Of a stretch of DNA of 16,785 nt, positions 1 through 7,986 are shown one piece after another (the stretch's first letter is position 1; every line of letters starts with the position of its first letter). A program made the translations under genes and the position numbers. The notes under the pieces are model-generated. The model did no database searches and had not been told where the DNA came from. It saw only the letters and a program-made list of their open reading frames with translations. The stretch is from RGIG4140 sp045614025 (lineage in GTDB: Bacteria; Pseudomonadota; Alphaproteobacteria; CAAHEQ01; UBA3637). Location: the NCBI GenBank assembly GCA_045614025.1, contig JAZLCE010000018.1, positions 1 to 16,785 of the forward strand. The letters run 5' to 3'.

Positions 1-206
1 CATGATGAGGTTAATCTGCCAGATGAAATATTGTTATCTTATTGACTCTTTATTTGTTGGCATATAGCTGGGGGTGGGGCTCTCTTTTGGAGAGGGCAAA
101 AACATATAGTTGATCTTTTTTTTGTTTTGGGTTGATTGAATGTGTAAGGGTAAAGAAACAACCGTTTGATTTGTTTTGGCATCATATCGGGCGGTCATGG
201 TTGTTT
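1..206 (-). pseudogene. Remnant 3' end of an HExxH-protein gene (duplicate of the neighbour)
   Basis: This stretch repeats 279-485 at a constant offset of 278 bases. About 120 bases are identical and the rest is diverged but in frame. On the minus strand it encodes the last 54 or so residues of the protein at 312-1670, with the same stop (34-36) and the same bases after the stop. Several differences are silent; visible replacements include N to H, V to T and PKG to QNK. The change ATA to ATG creates a possible start at 196-198, but no ribosome binding site precedes it. Homology stops near 206, so this looks like a truncated leftover of a tandem duplication, not a working gene. The window edge cuts the repeat, so its full extent is unknown. 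Confidence 0.65.
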
Positions 207-228
207 TTTCTTATTTTTATGATATACT
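201..228 (+). promoter_or_regulatory. Possible promoter reading toward the 3' end of the minus-strand gene
   Basis: TTGTTT at 201-206, a 16-base spacer, then TGA-TATACT (extended -10 ending at 228). An ATG at 235 opens only nine codons. A transcript from here would run antisense into the gene at 312-1670. The region is AT-rich, so a chance match is quite possible. Confidence 0.3.
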
Positions 229-278
229 GAAAGTATGGGGTATAAAAATATCGGGGGAATATAATGGTAAGAAATAGA

Positions 279-485
279 CATGATGAGGTTAATCTGCCAG
301 ATGAAATATTGTTATCTTATTGACTCTTTATTTGTTGGCATATAGCTGGGGGTGGGGCTCTCTTTTGGAGAGGGCAAAAACATATAGTTGATCTTTTTCC
401 CCTTTGGGACTGATTGAATGTTTAAGGGAAGAGAAACAACCGTTTGATTTGTTTTTGCATCATATCGGGCGCTTATGGTTGTTTT
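279..485 (-). repeat. Second copy of the 207-bp direct repeat (3' end of the intact gene)
   Basis: This is the partner of 1-206. It spans the final codons of the minus-strand gene ending at 312 plus 33 bases of its downstream flank. Identity in the flank shows that the duplication unit extended past the coding region. Confidence 0.75.
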
Positions 486-1670
486 TAAATTTCGAATATA
501 TTGAATGATGTCAGGTTGATTGCCTTGAAAACAGAGCTTGTTTTTTTCTTTTTCAAGAAGCGGAGCATTTTCAAAGTATTTCAATAAGTTGGTTTGAAAG
601 AGTTTTCTTTGAGAGTTTGATCTAATTAAATCGCCAGATAACGCATTAACGGTATTAGCTAGATCATCTAAATTTTGAACGCCGTTTTCTTTTGATGTGT
701 CAATTAAAATTCTTTTTGACGTGGCAAAATAATTTCTTGTGTCAATTTTTAAGGGCAGGTCTTGGTTTTCAAAAAACTCGTTTTTGATATCCTGATCAAT
801 GGGGTGCGCAAATGTTACCTCGATGCTACGGCCATATTTTTTGAAAGTGACCTCATCAGAGGAGTGTTCTTTGCCCGTTAAAAGGCGAGCCAATCTTGTG
901 AAATGTGGGGTGGAATTAGCTTCTTTTAATTTTTTGACAAAGCTGTTTTGCACTTTGGTGCCGAAAAACCAAGCTTCTTTTTCAATCGGTTGCCCCAAGT
1001 AGCTTCGAAAGAGATCTGGTCTTTCCCATTTTTGCATGTTAGAGTTGGTTGAAACATAATAAAGACGGCTCAGCCCCGTAAAGTTATCTGTGTTTGTTGT
1101 TTGTCTTGTATGTAATGCTTCATGAAAAAAAGTATCCAATAACTCGTGAATGTTTGAGGCTTTTTCAACTTCTTTTTTGTTTACATAGATGGCATCGTTG
1201 GTGAAATCATGTTTTGTTTGTTTCGTGGCATATCCGGCAAGTGTATCGTTCAGTTCTTCAATATTCAGTTCTACATTTGGAATTCCAGTTTGAAAGGGGC
1301 TTACGCCTGAATCACGCATCATATAGACGGCCAGGTTTTGTAACAGGTTTTTTTTATCTTCAAAATCCAAGGAGGCGAAATTCAATATTTGATTTCGAAG
1401 CTCACTATTCAGCGCAATGCTTTGAACACTTTCATCAATGACGCGTAAGAGTTCTTCTTTCCTTTCCGCTGTTAATTGATAGTCAGCATAAAGAGCTTTA
1501 AAAAGAGAGGGATTGGAGCGGACAATTGCATGCCGATTGATGATTTTTTCTTCTTCGGTTTTTGAAGTTTTTTGAACATATTCCTCAATGTGTTTTAAAT
1601 AATTAAACTTTTCTTCGGTTGAGGAAAAATGTGTCGGTGTGTTTTTAAACTCGATTATTTTGTCAATCAT
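312..1670 (-). CDS. HExxH zinc-metalloprotease-like protein, 452 aa
   Basis: Family not recognised by name. The visible core is HEALH at residues 183-187, preceded by a hydrophobic-aromatic helix (LLDTFF), the classical zincin motif with two zinc-binding histidines and the catalytic glutamate. A Pro-Ile-Glu-Lys-Glu-Ala-Trp segment at 228-234 is a good candidate for the third ligand (E230 or E232). The N-terminal 150 residues are charged and probably helical. The C-terminal half has no motif I can name. There is no signal peptide or membrane segment, so it is cytoplasmic or exported by a specialised route. The start is fixed by AGGAGG six bases upstream and a TATAAT box just before it. It lies divergent to three other HExxH genes but does not share their conserved segments. 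A protease role is inferred from the motif only. Confidence 0.85.
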   Translation of the reverse strand: MIDKIIEFKNTPTHFSSTEEKFNYLKHIEEYVQKTSKTEEEKIINRHAIVRSNPSLFKALYADYQLTAERKEELLRVIDESVQSIALNSELRNQILNFASLDFEDKKNLLQNLAVYMMRDSGVSPFQTGIPNVELNIEELNDTLAGYATKQTKHDFTNDAIYVNKKEVEKASNIHELLDTFFHEALHTRQTTNTDNFTGLSRLYYVSTNSNMQKWERPDLFRSYLGQPIEKEAWFFGTKVQNSFVKKLKEANSTPHFTRLARLLTGKEHSSDEVTFKKYGRSIEVTFAHPIDQDIKNEFFENQDLPLKIDTRNYFATSKRILIDTSKENGVQNLDDLANTVNALSGDLIRSNSQRKLFQTNLLKYFENAPLLEKEKNKLCFQGNQPDIIQYIRNLKTTISARYDAKTNQTVVSLPLNIQSVPKGKKINYMFLPSPKESPTPSYMPTNKESIR

Positions 1671-1676
1671 GTCCTG

Positions 1677-1708
1677 CCTCCTTTTTTTTTCATATTTTTA
1701 TTATACCA
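1677..1708 (-). promoter_or_regulatory. Promoter -10 and ribosome binding site of the minus-strand HExxH gene
   Basis: On the minus strand, TGG-TATAAT (TATAAT at 1705-1700) is an extended -10, followed by AGGAGG at 1682-1677, six bases before the ATG at 1670. The -35 region (around 1723-1728) is poor. Transcription would start near 1693, giving a leader of about 22 bases with a normal Shine-Dalgarno, unlike the genes on the plus strand. Confidence 0.65.
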
Positions 1709-1973
1709 CAAAATGAAAAAAAAGAATATTTTTTTGTTTTTTTAACTGAAGGGGGTTCTTTTTGCCGTCTGATTGTTTGACAAGGTAATGAAAGAGGATA
1801 GGGGATTTAAGTGTTTGAGGGAAATATAAAGGGAGGAAAGGTTAAAGAGAATAGGAAGTTTGGTTATTTTTTTAATCGCATAGCAATTGGTAATTCATAA
1901 AATATTATCCTGTTACAAAGGGGGATATTAAAAATCAAAAACAACAAGAAATAATTTAAAAATATTAAATCAA
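1709..1973. other. Intergenic spacer with no recognised feature
   Basis: AT-rich sequence between the divergent gene and the first G/T-rich repeat. I see no ORF with a ribosome binding site, no convincing terminator hairpin and no RNA gene. Confidence 0.5.
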
Positions 1974-2240
1974 ATAGTATCAAAAGGTTATTAAAGATTC
2001 TTAAAGTATTACTTAAACGCGAAGGAAGAGGGAGAACCGATTAGAGAGAGGGAGATTTTTGGAAGTTGAGAGGGGGGGGTGAGTTGGAGGTGTGGCGTGG
2101 GAGTGCACGAGGCAGAGGTTGGACGCGTGGGAGTTAAAGGGTGTTGAGTTGGTGGGGGCAAGGTGTGGCTGTGGAGTGGCGAGGGGGAGGTGATATTGTG
2201 GCTATGGAGTGAAAGGTGTGGGGTTGTGGAAAGGTGTGGA
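1974..2240 (+). repeat. Dispersed G/T-rich repeat, copy 1
   Basis: It begins with the family leader (ATTCTTAAAGTATTACTT, then AAACGCGAAGGAAGAG) at about 1998-2030. Next comes GAGAACCGATTAGAGAGAG near 2032-2052, then a strongly G-over-C, T-rich tract to about 2240 with GTGGCGTGGGAG- and GTGTTGAGTTGG-like words. The same leader occurs near 13952, 14679 and 16214, and inverted near 15160. The proline-rich reading frames on the complementary strand are a by-product of the C-rich complement. Confidence 0.7.
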
Positions 2241-2260
2241 GCAAGGAGAAATAAAAAAAA

Positions 2261-2289
2261 TTTTAAATTTCAAAAAAATATGATATAAT
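2261..2289 (+). promoter_or_regulatory. Extended -10 promoter, probably leaderless
   Basis: TGA followed by TATAAT at 2284-2289. Seven bases separate the hexamer from the ATG at 2297, so transcription should begin at or within a base or two of the start codon. The -35 region (TTTTAA at 2261-2266) is weak, as is typical when the -10 is extended. Confidence 0.65.
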
Positions 2290-2296
2290 AGGGGGT

Positions 2297-4141
2297 ATGA
2301 GAGACGTAAGGAAAAAAGATTTATTGGGGCAAAGTTCTTTTTCGGCTTTAACTCATTTAGGGGGAGCTGAGGTTTTGTTAGCGCCTGTTGGGGAAAATCA
2401 AAAGTCGGCACTTCAAGTTTATTTTGATCAAAAAGGCAAGGAAATGAACCTTGATCGGCCTTTTGATGATGAGGCGCTTTTATTTTTGGTTGAGTCTTTA
2501 ATCATTGAAGGAGAGGGCAAGGAACGAGCTGATTTTAAAGAAATTGAAAGCACTTTTAAAGCCAAATTATTGCAAGGGTTTAAACAATTAAATAAATCAA
2601 AAACAGCCAGACAATTAATGATGATGGTGCCTGATAAATTATCCGTTGAATTATTTGGTGCATCTGAAAATAAAGAGGGGTTTGGCGGTGAAGAAGAGGA
2701 TAGCCATAACTTTTTTGTTTTGAACCAGATGAAAAAGATTTTTATTCCGATGAATGGTTTTCAACACTTAAAACCCAAGAGTTTTGGGGTTGAGTTTTTG
2801 CACGAAACGGGGCATATTTTGGATCATGAGGGGTTGAGGCCTTTCTCGCCTTTTAACCATGTTTATAAAAATAAAGAAAATCAGGTTATTAAAGGATTGC
2901 CAACAAACAATTTTTCGGGCGAAGAGGCTTATCGGCTTGATTTGATTTTGGAAGCTGAAAAACAAGGGCTTTCTTATCAAATGAATTGGGAAAGTGCTTC
3001 TTTTTTTGAAAAAATGGGGCTGGTGGTTCAAGGCGTTGCCAAAGGCTTAAGTGAGGCCGTTATAGGGGGAATGGTTCCTTTAAACCAAGCGCCTTCGCGT
3101 TCCTTAATTGGCTTACATCATGGATTATTATATGAAGGAAAAAAATTAAAAAGCTTTTTGAAAAATCCGCTTTCTTTCTTTAAAAAACAAGAAAAAAGAA
3201 GGCAAGAGGATCAAGCCAAAAAAGAGGCGATTTTTGATAGGATGACCTCGCTTTTAGCGCCCGTTTCAAAGAAAAAAGGATTTTTAGGGCGATATAAATT
3301 GCTTTCAATGCTTTTATTGGCAGGCGGTCCCTTGCTTGTTGGCTTATCGCCTTTATTAGGGCCACTTCTTGGGGGAGGGGCCTTGCTTTCTTTTGCAGGA
3401 TATTTAAAAGAAAATAATCAAAAATTTAAAACCAAATGGCAACAAGCATATCAACAATATGGGCTTGAAAATTTAAGCCAAGGCGCGTGGCAAGAAAATT
3501 CTTCGCACAAGGATTTTAACCTTGTTTTGGAAAGTTTGGGGCAAAAATATAATCAAACAACAAGGCTTGATGAATTACAAACGGCTCAAATTGATGAAGA
3601 GGGGTATTTTAATTTAATTGAAAGTAAAAAATGCTATCAATCGCTTTCGCCTGAAGGAAAGAAAGATTTAAATTTGTTGGTTGAATTATTTTTTGATGAA
3701 CCAGAAGATAAAGCTTCAGAAGGCATGTTAAAACAGGCAAAATGCGTTCAGCTGATGAGTTTATTTTTAGATGAGGAGGCTTTGGCAGGGCGCAGAGCTG
3801 GTGTTGAGAATGGATCTAGCGTTGGGGCGAGAGCCGAGGGGCGCAGAGCTGGTGTCGAGAGTGGAGCTAGTGTTGGGGCTGGCGCAGGGCTGGGCCGTGG
3901 TCGTGGTGCAGAGGCTGAGCCTCAAGGAATGGAACAGCGCTTTTTTGCATGGCTCAAAAAAGAATTATCCGATCATCAAGATGATATTTTAATGAATTTA
4001 AAAGAGGTGCCTCTTTCAAAATTAGCCACAATTCATCATAAAGAATTATTAACGTTGATTTTAAAAATGAAAACATCAAAAAAACAGGCATCTGATCAAA
4101 AAAACGCTCTTTTGAATATGAAAAAACAAACTGAAAGATAA
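2297..4141 (+). CDS. Membrane-anchored HExxH metallopeptidase-like protein, 614 aa (paralog 1 of 3)
   Basis: First of three adjacent paralogs. Residues 90-110 hold the family signature LNKSKTARQL. HETGH at 169-173 is the zincin motif, and ILEAEK at 217-222 is conserved in all three and may supply the third zinc ligand (E219 or E221). LKNPLSFFKKQ (288-298) precedes a hydrophobic stretch at about 335-370 that looks like two membrane helices; a charged helical C-terminal domain follows. The S-x-T-x-R-x-L plus HExxH arrangement recalls NleD-type (MEROPS M91) effectors or an uncharacterised putative metallopeptidase family such as DUF6782; I cannot verify either. Residues 497-544 are a Gly/Ala/Arg-rich insert absent from the paralogs and encoded by GC-rich DNA. 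The ATG sits seven bases after an extended -10, so no separate Shine-Dalgarno is expected. Confidence 0.88.
   Translation: MRDVRKKDLLGQSSFSALTHLGGAEVLLAPVGENQKSALQVYFDQKGKEMNLDRPFDDEALLFLVESLIIEGEGKERADFKEIESTFKAKLLQGFKQLNKSKTARQLMMMVPDKLSVELFGASENKEGFGGEEEDSHNFFVLNQMKKIFIPMNGFQHLKPKSFGVEFLHETGHILDHEGLRPFSPFNHVYKNKENQVIKGLPTNNFSGEEAYRLDLILEAEKQGLSYQMNWESASFFEKMGLVVQGVAKGLSEAVIGGMVPLNQAPSRSLIGLHHGLLYEGKKLKSFLKNPLSFFKKQEKRRQEDQAKKEAIFDRMTSLLAPVSKKKGFLGRYKLLSMLLLAGGPLLVGLSPLLGPLLGGGALLSFAGYLKENNQKFKTKWQQAYQQYGLENLSQGAWQENSSHKDFNLVLESLGQKYNQTTRLDELQTAQIDEEGYFNLIESKKCYQSLSPEGKKDLNLLVELFFDEPEDKASEGMLKQAKCVQLMSLFLDEEALAGRRAGVENGSSVGARAEGRRAGVESGASVGAGAGLGRGRGAEAEPQGMEQRFFAWLKKELSDHQDDILMNLKEVPLSKLATIHHKELLTLILKMKTSKKQASDQKNALLNMKKQTER
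3785..3927 (+). repeat. In-frame GC-rich 51-bp tandem repeat inside a coding gene
   Basis: Two units of 51 bases start at 3788 and 3839 and encode GRRAGVENGSSVGARAE and GRRAGVESGASVGAGAG. They are followed by a Gly/Arg/Ala/Glu-rich tail to about 3927. Base composition is sharply more GC-rich than the AT-rich gene on both sides. Words such as GTGGAGCTAGTGTTGG resemble the G/T-rich intergenic repeats of this window. The two following paralogs lack the insert at the equivalent place. The length is a multiple of three, so the reading frame survives. Confidence 0.8.
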
Positions 4142-4188
4142 GAGATTTTCTTTGTTGAAATAATTTGTCTTCTTTTTTTTCAAAAAAC

Positions 4189-4217
4189 TTGAAAAAATAT
4201 CTTTTTTATGCTATAAT
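4189..4217 (+). promoter_or_regulatory. Sigma70-type promoter, probably leaderless
   Basis: TTGAAA at 4189-4194, a 17-base spacer, and TATAAT at 4212-4217 with a TG three bases upstream (extended -10). The ATG at 4225 follows after exactly seven bases. No Shine-Dalgarno lies before it, so the mRNA likely starts at the start codon. Confidence 0.75.
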
Positions 4218-4224
4218 ATTCGCC

Positions 4225-5967
4225 ATGTTTGAAGAAGATATTATCGATAGAATTTATGCATCATCCCATTCAAAAATCTTTTTGCCAACCAGGTTGAAGG
4301 GGGTTTTTGTTGGGTCATTAATTGAGGGGCAAGACTCTGCTTATAAAGAATATTTTAAATTGCATAAAAAAGAAACGCCAGAATCTTTTGGTGAGCCAAT
4401 TAAAAAAGAAGTAATTGATTTTATTGTTGATTCTTTGGTTGTTGAAGAAGGCAAAATTTTTGGGGATATTAAAGAAAAGTTAAGACAGGGCTTTCATCAA
4501 ATTAATCGAAATTCAATTACGGGGCGGGCGTTATTAAAGCATGTGCGCTTTAAGCAAATTTTAAATGCAACAGAAGATTTGCAAGGGCCGTTGGGGTGCG
4601 TTTATCGGATGTTTGATATTATTTTTATTGATAAGGCATTGCATCATCGGCAAAACCCCCTTGATTTGGCCACAACGTTTTTGCATGAGTCTGAACATGT
4701 GATCGATGGGTTTCAGGTGCGCCCTTGTTTTATGCAAGAGCAAGGATATTTTAATAAATATAACGTTGAGGTGAGAGATGGCGATGGGCCTTATTCGGCG
4801 CAACATGATTTTATGTTGTATCGTTTATTTGAGGCAGAAAAAAGAGCGCAAACTTATCAACTTTTATCTGAAAATATGAGCTTTTTTCAGTATGTTAAAG
4901 GTGTTTATTCTTGTTTGGGAAAATCATATTTTGATTTTTGCACCTCATTTGTGCAGAGCATTTTTTCGCTTTTTAAGAAGAAAGAGGCTGGGCTTTTGTT
5001 ACCTCCCAAACCACCTAAAGATACTCAGGTTCTTTTAGGGTATAAAACAAAAGTTGTTGGGCGCGAGATTTTGGCTTATTTAAAAAATCCACTGGCTTTG
5101 TTTAAAAAACAAGCAAGAATACAAATTAAAAAAGAAGTTGCCCTTCAATCCATGGCAAAGCATATTCAATATTTGATGATGCCAAATCAACAGAAGATGA
5201 GCTTTTATTGGGTGGCAAATATATTAAGTCTTGGCTTTTTAGGGTTGGGGTGCATGGTGGCAAATCCTTTTTGCTTATTAGCGGGATTAATGGGGTGTGC
5301 AACGGTTTATGGGATTTATTTTGCAGATAAATATTATCGCTTAGGCAGGGATGGTTGGTGCGATAGCTATAATAAAAATGCTTATAACTCTTCAAGAACA
5401 AGGCCTGTTTATGAAACAGAATCTTGCAAAAAATATCGTTTAATCTTAAAAGTTTTTCAAGATAAATATCAAGGATATTTAAAGGCCAAAGAGCTTGAAA
5501 AAAGCCAAACAGATCGGGGCGAATTTGAAAGCATTTTTAAAACAAAGAAAGAAATTGAGAATTTGCCTGCCTCTTTAAAGGCAGATGTGTTATTTATTTC
5601 AAAGTTATTTTATGATCATGCCACGGGGAAAAATAAAGCCATTTTGCCCGAATGGTGGAGTCATGAATTAATGGTGAAAGCCAAGCAAGTTCAACGGCAA
5701 AATAAAGGATTTTCACTTGAAAGATCTGTTCAAGAATTGGTTTTATTAAGGTTAAAAGAATCAGATATTTTTGATTTAATGATTCAGCAAGCCAAGTTAG
5801 AAGATTTTTTAAAAATTAAAACCCCTTGTTTAAAAGAGGCCTTTCTTCAAAAAAGAGCGCTGTTTTTTAAAGAGGAAAAAGGTTTGTATCGGCAAAAACC
5901 AGTGAAGATTTTATCGGCTAAAAAGCGCCTTCAACAAAGAAGAAAACAAAAGGAATATTCAAGATGA
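4225..5967 (+). CDS. Membrane-anchored HExxH metallopeptidase-like protein, 580 aa (paralog 2 of 3)
   Basis: Same architecture as its neighbours. NSITGRALL is at 96-104, HESEH at 154-158 is the zinc motif, and FEAEK is at 202-206. LKNPLALFKKQ is at 286-296, followed by about 40 hydrophobic residues (326-366, one or two membrane helices), then DGWCDSYN and a charged C-terminal domain with SQTDRGEFE shared with paralog 3. The SxTGRxLL wording is the closest of the three to NleD-type (M91) zinc proteases. A TTG at 4165 would add 20 residues, but the promoter -10 lies inside that extension, so the ATG at 4225 is chosen. The stop overlaps the next start (ATGA), implying translational coupling. Substrate unknown; an effector or membrane protease role is inference. 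Confidence 0.88.
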   Translation: MFEEDIIDRIYASSHSKIFLPTRLKGVFVGSLIEGQDSAYKEYFKLHKKETPESFGEPIKKEVIDFIVDSLVVEEGKIFGDIKEKLRQGFHQINRNSITGRALLKHVRFKQILNATEDLQGPLGCVYRMFDIIFIDKALHHRQNPLDLATTFLHESEHVIDGFQVRPCFMQEQGYFNKYNVEVRDGDGPYSAQHDFMLYRLFEAEKRAQTYQLLSENMSFFQYVKGVYSCLGKSYFDFCTSFVQSIFSLFKKKEAGLLLPPKPPKDTQVLLGYKTKVVGREILAYLKNPLALFKKQARIQIKKEVALQSMAKHIQYLMMPNQQKMSFYWVANILSLGFLGLGCMVANPFCLLAGLMGCATVYGIYFADKYYRLGRDGWCDSYNKNAYNSSRTRPVYETESCKKYRLILKVFQDKYQGYLKAKELEKSQTDRGEFESIFKTKKEIENLPASLKADVLFISKLFYDHATGKNKAILPEWWSHELMVKAKQVQRQNKGFSLERSVQELVLLRLKESDIFDLMIQQAKLEDFLKIKTPCLKEAFLQKRALFFKEEKGLYRQKPVKILSAKKRLQQRRKQKEYSR

Positions 5968-7853
5968 GTGAAAGAAAAGAAAATTTTTTAAGGTCAGCAT
6001 CTAAAGAGGCTTTTCAATTTGTTGGTAATGGGGTTTATTTAAAAAGCATTGAGCCCAAAAGGAAAAGCGCTTATGAAATTTATTATGAAAATCATCCAAC
6101 AGAGCCAAAAACAGGCTTTGAAAAGAAAATTCCTTTAAAAGTGATTTATGAAATTATTAAATCTTTTAAAGTTGAGCCAAAAGAATACGAAGAAGACTTT
6201 CGAAGGCAAGCAATTGCAGGGTTAATGACCTTAAATCGGCAATCAAAAACAGCCAGAAAGTTAATTATGCAACTTTATCACGGGCAAGAAATTTATGTTA
6301 AAAAGATGAGTGATGCAAGAGGTTTGGTTCGCAAAAGTGAAGATAAGATTTATTTAGATAGATATCATTTATTATATAATGATTATAAAGATTTGGCGCT
6401 TACAATTTTGCACGAAACAGGGCATCTTATTGAGAATGATGTTTTAATACCATTGGGTTTTTCAAATAAGATTTATTGCGATCAATATGGAAAGTCAATT
6501 CAAGCTCAAGCAAAAACTTTTTCAACGCAAGATGTTTTTAAATGTGAGCGATTGGTTGAAGCTGAAAAATTTGTTTTAACAGAGCAAGTTTGGGCAGAAT
6601 GTTGTTCGTTTAGTGATGTTTTATTTACAAGTTTATGGTGCTGGTTTAAAAAAGGGGTTTCATATTCAACGCTTGTGAATGCCATTTTGTTATTGGGGCC
6701 ATTTGAAATTGATTATAAAAAAGAAAGAAAAGCAGCGCAAGCTTTGCGCGCTATGGCAAATAAAATTAAACGGGCGCGTTTTTGGATGAAAGAAGCTTTG
6801 AAATCGCCCCGTTCTTTATTTAGCAAACAAGGAAGACTTGAGTTAGAAGAAAAAGCTTTTAACCAAGCAGTTGCCCATCGGGTAAAAGAGCTGATTTTAC
6901 CACAAAAAGAAGAAAAGGATTTAGGAAAAAAAGCAAGAAAAAGAACAAGTTTCAAAGAGATCTTTTTTGATGTGCTCACAGGGAATGAAATGATGTTGAT
7001 GTATTCTTTATTTATCTTGGGTATCAATGGGGTGCTTATGAATTGCTGGCAAGATTATGAAACAGCGCTTTTAAAAATAACTAATATCAATGGGTTCGAA
7101 GCGAAAAAAACACTTGAAATGGGTAGATGGTTGAGTTTTGCATCTTTATATGGGGCTGGGTGTTTATTTGCGAAAAATATTATTAAAAAAGCTTTAAATA
7201 TTGGTAATCATTTTTTAAAAGAAGTGCGCGATGGGTGGTGTGAAGATTATAATGAACAAGCTAGAAATAATTCAAAAAGTTTATCCTTATTGCGCAAATC
7301 AAATAAAAAGGGAATGGATTTATTTGTGGAAGCATTTTGCCATAAATATCAAAATGCTTTACAGCCAGAAGATATTAAAAATAGCAAAACGGATAGTGGT
7401 GAGTTTGAAAAAGAAAATCAAAAAAAGCGTCTTGTGACCAGTTTGAAAATTGGTACGCAACATGATTTAATGGAGGTAGGTTGTATAGCTTGGTTTTGTA
7501 ATGGAATGGTATCAGAGGATAAATTTAATCCTGAAAAATTTCAAGATAAGTTCCTTTTTGAAGCCAGAAAAATTTATTTAGATCAAAAAAAGAAAGTGCC
7601 GTTTCAAAAGGTTATGGAAGATTATTTGGTTCAACAAATCAATGAAGGGGAGTTATTTAAAGAGGTTGAAAAAAATATGTCGCTTAAAATGTTAAAAAAC
7701 ATACAAACGCCCTCAATTAAAAAAGCGCTTTGTGCCCGAGTTTTAAAATATTATCAAAAAGAATTCCGAGAATATAGAACGATGCTTTTTTCCATACAAA
7801 GAGATTATCTTAAGCTTTTAATTAATCAAAAGAATGTTAAAGAACGCTCGTAA
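5964..7853 (+). CDS. Membrane-anchored HExxH metallopeptidase-like protein, 629 aa (paralog 3 of 3)
   Basis: Third paralog, co-transcribed with the previous gene through a four-base overlap; AAGGAA lies eight bases before the ATG. LNRQSKTARKL is at 90-100, HETGH at 150-154 and VEAEK at 198-202. LKSPRSLFSKQGR is at 279-291. Hydrophobic stretches near 341-360 and 388-408 are separated by a longer loop than in the other two paralogs. RDGWCEDYN follows, then SKTDSGEFE in the C-terminal domain. The hydrophobic, Trp/Cys-rich segment around 211-247 may be a further membrane-associated region. All candidate catalytic residues are intact. The function is inferred only from the zincin motif and context. 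Codon use and AT-richness match paralog 2. Confidence 0.88.
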   Translation: MSERKENFLRSASKEAFQFVGNGVYLKSIEPKRKSAYEIYYENHPTEPKTGFEKKIPLKVIYEIIKSFKVEPKEYEEDFRRQAIAGLMTLNRQSKTARKLIMQLYHGQEIYVKKMSDARGLVRKSEDKIYLDRYHLLYNDYKDLALTILHETGHLIENDVLIPLGFSNKIYCDQYGKSIQAQAKTFSTQDVFKCERLVEAEKFVLTEQVWAECCSFSDVLFTSLWCWFKKGVSYSTLVNAILLLGPFEIDYKKERKAAQALRAMANKIKRARFWMKEALKSPRSLFSKQGRLELEEKAFNQAVAHRVKELILPQKEEKDLGKKARKRTSFKEIFFDVLTGNEMMLMYSLFILGINGVLMNCWQDYETALLKITNINGFEAKKTLEMGRWLSFASLYGAGCLFAKNIIKKALNIGNHFLKEVRDGWCEDYNEQARNNSKSLSLLRKSNKKGMDLFVEAFCHKYQNALQPEDIKNSKTDSGEFEKENQKKRLVTSLKIGTQHDLMEVGCIAWFCNGMVSEDKFNPEKFQDKFLFEARKIYLDQKKKVPFQKVMEDYLVQQINEGELFKEVEKNMSLKMLKNIQTPSIKKALCARVLKYYQKEFREYRTMLFSIQRDYLKLLINQKNVKERS

Positions 7854-7899
7854 ATAAGATTTTTTTTCAAAGAAAAGAGGATTTTTTTGAAATTTTTTC

Positions 7900-7928
7900 T
7901 TGTGAGATATTAAAAACCATGGTATCCT
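7900..7928 (+). promoter_or_regulatory. Promoter of the ankyrin operon
   Basis: TTGTGA at 7900-7905, a 17-base spacer, then TATCCT at 7923-7928 preceded by TGG (extended -10). An ATG lies exactly seven bases downstream at 7936, the same geometry as at 2297 and 4225. A second ATG at 7987 has a G-rich Shine-Dalgarno, so the transcript could be used either way. Confidence 0.6.
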
Positions 7929-7950
7929 AAAAGATATGATGGTTTTTTTT
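7912..7950 (+). terminator. Possible terminator hairpin overlapping the promoter
   Basis: AAAAACCAT (7912-7920) pairs perfectly with ATGGTTTTT (7939-7947), followed by more T. The 18-base loop contains the -10 box. It could end transcription from the zincin genes, or simply reflect overlapping signals. The AT-rich stem makes it weak. Confidence 0.4.
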
Positions 7951-7986
7951 ATTGCTTTAGGGGAGCATAAAAAAAAGGGGGGGAAG

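Noticed and set aside
2202..2411. Minus-strand frame overlapping the repeat and the start of the first zincin gene
   Set aside because: It runs antisense across the promoter and 5' end of a well-supported gene and has a low-complexity Pro/Phe composition.
4165..4224. TTG start extending the second zincin by 20 residues
   Set aside because: The -35 and -10 boxes of a good promoter lie inside this stretch, and the extension has no counterpart in the paralogs.
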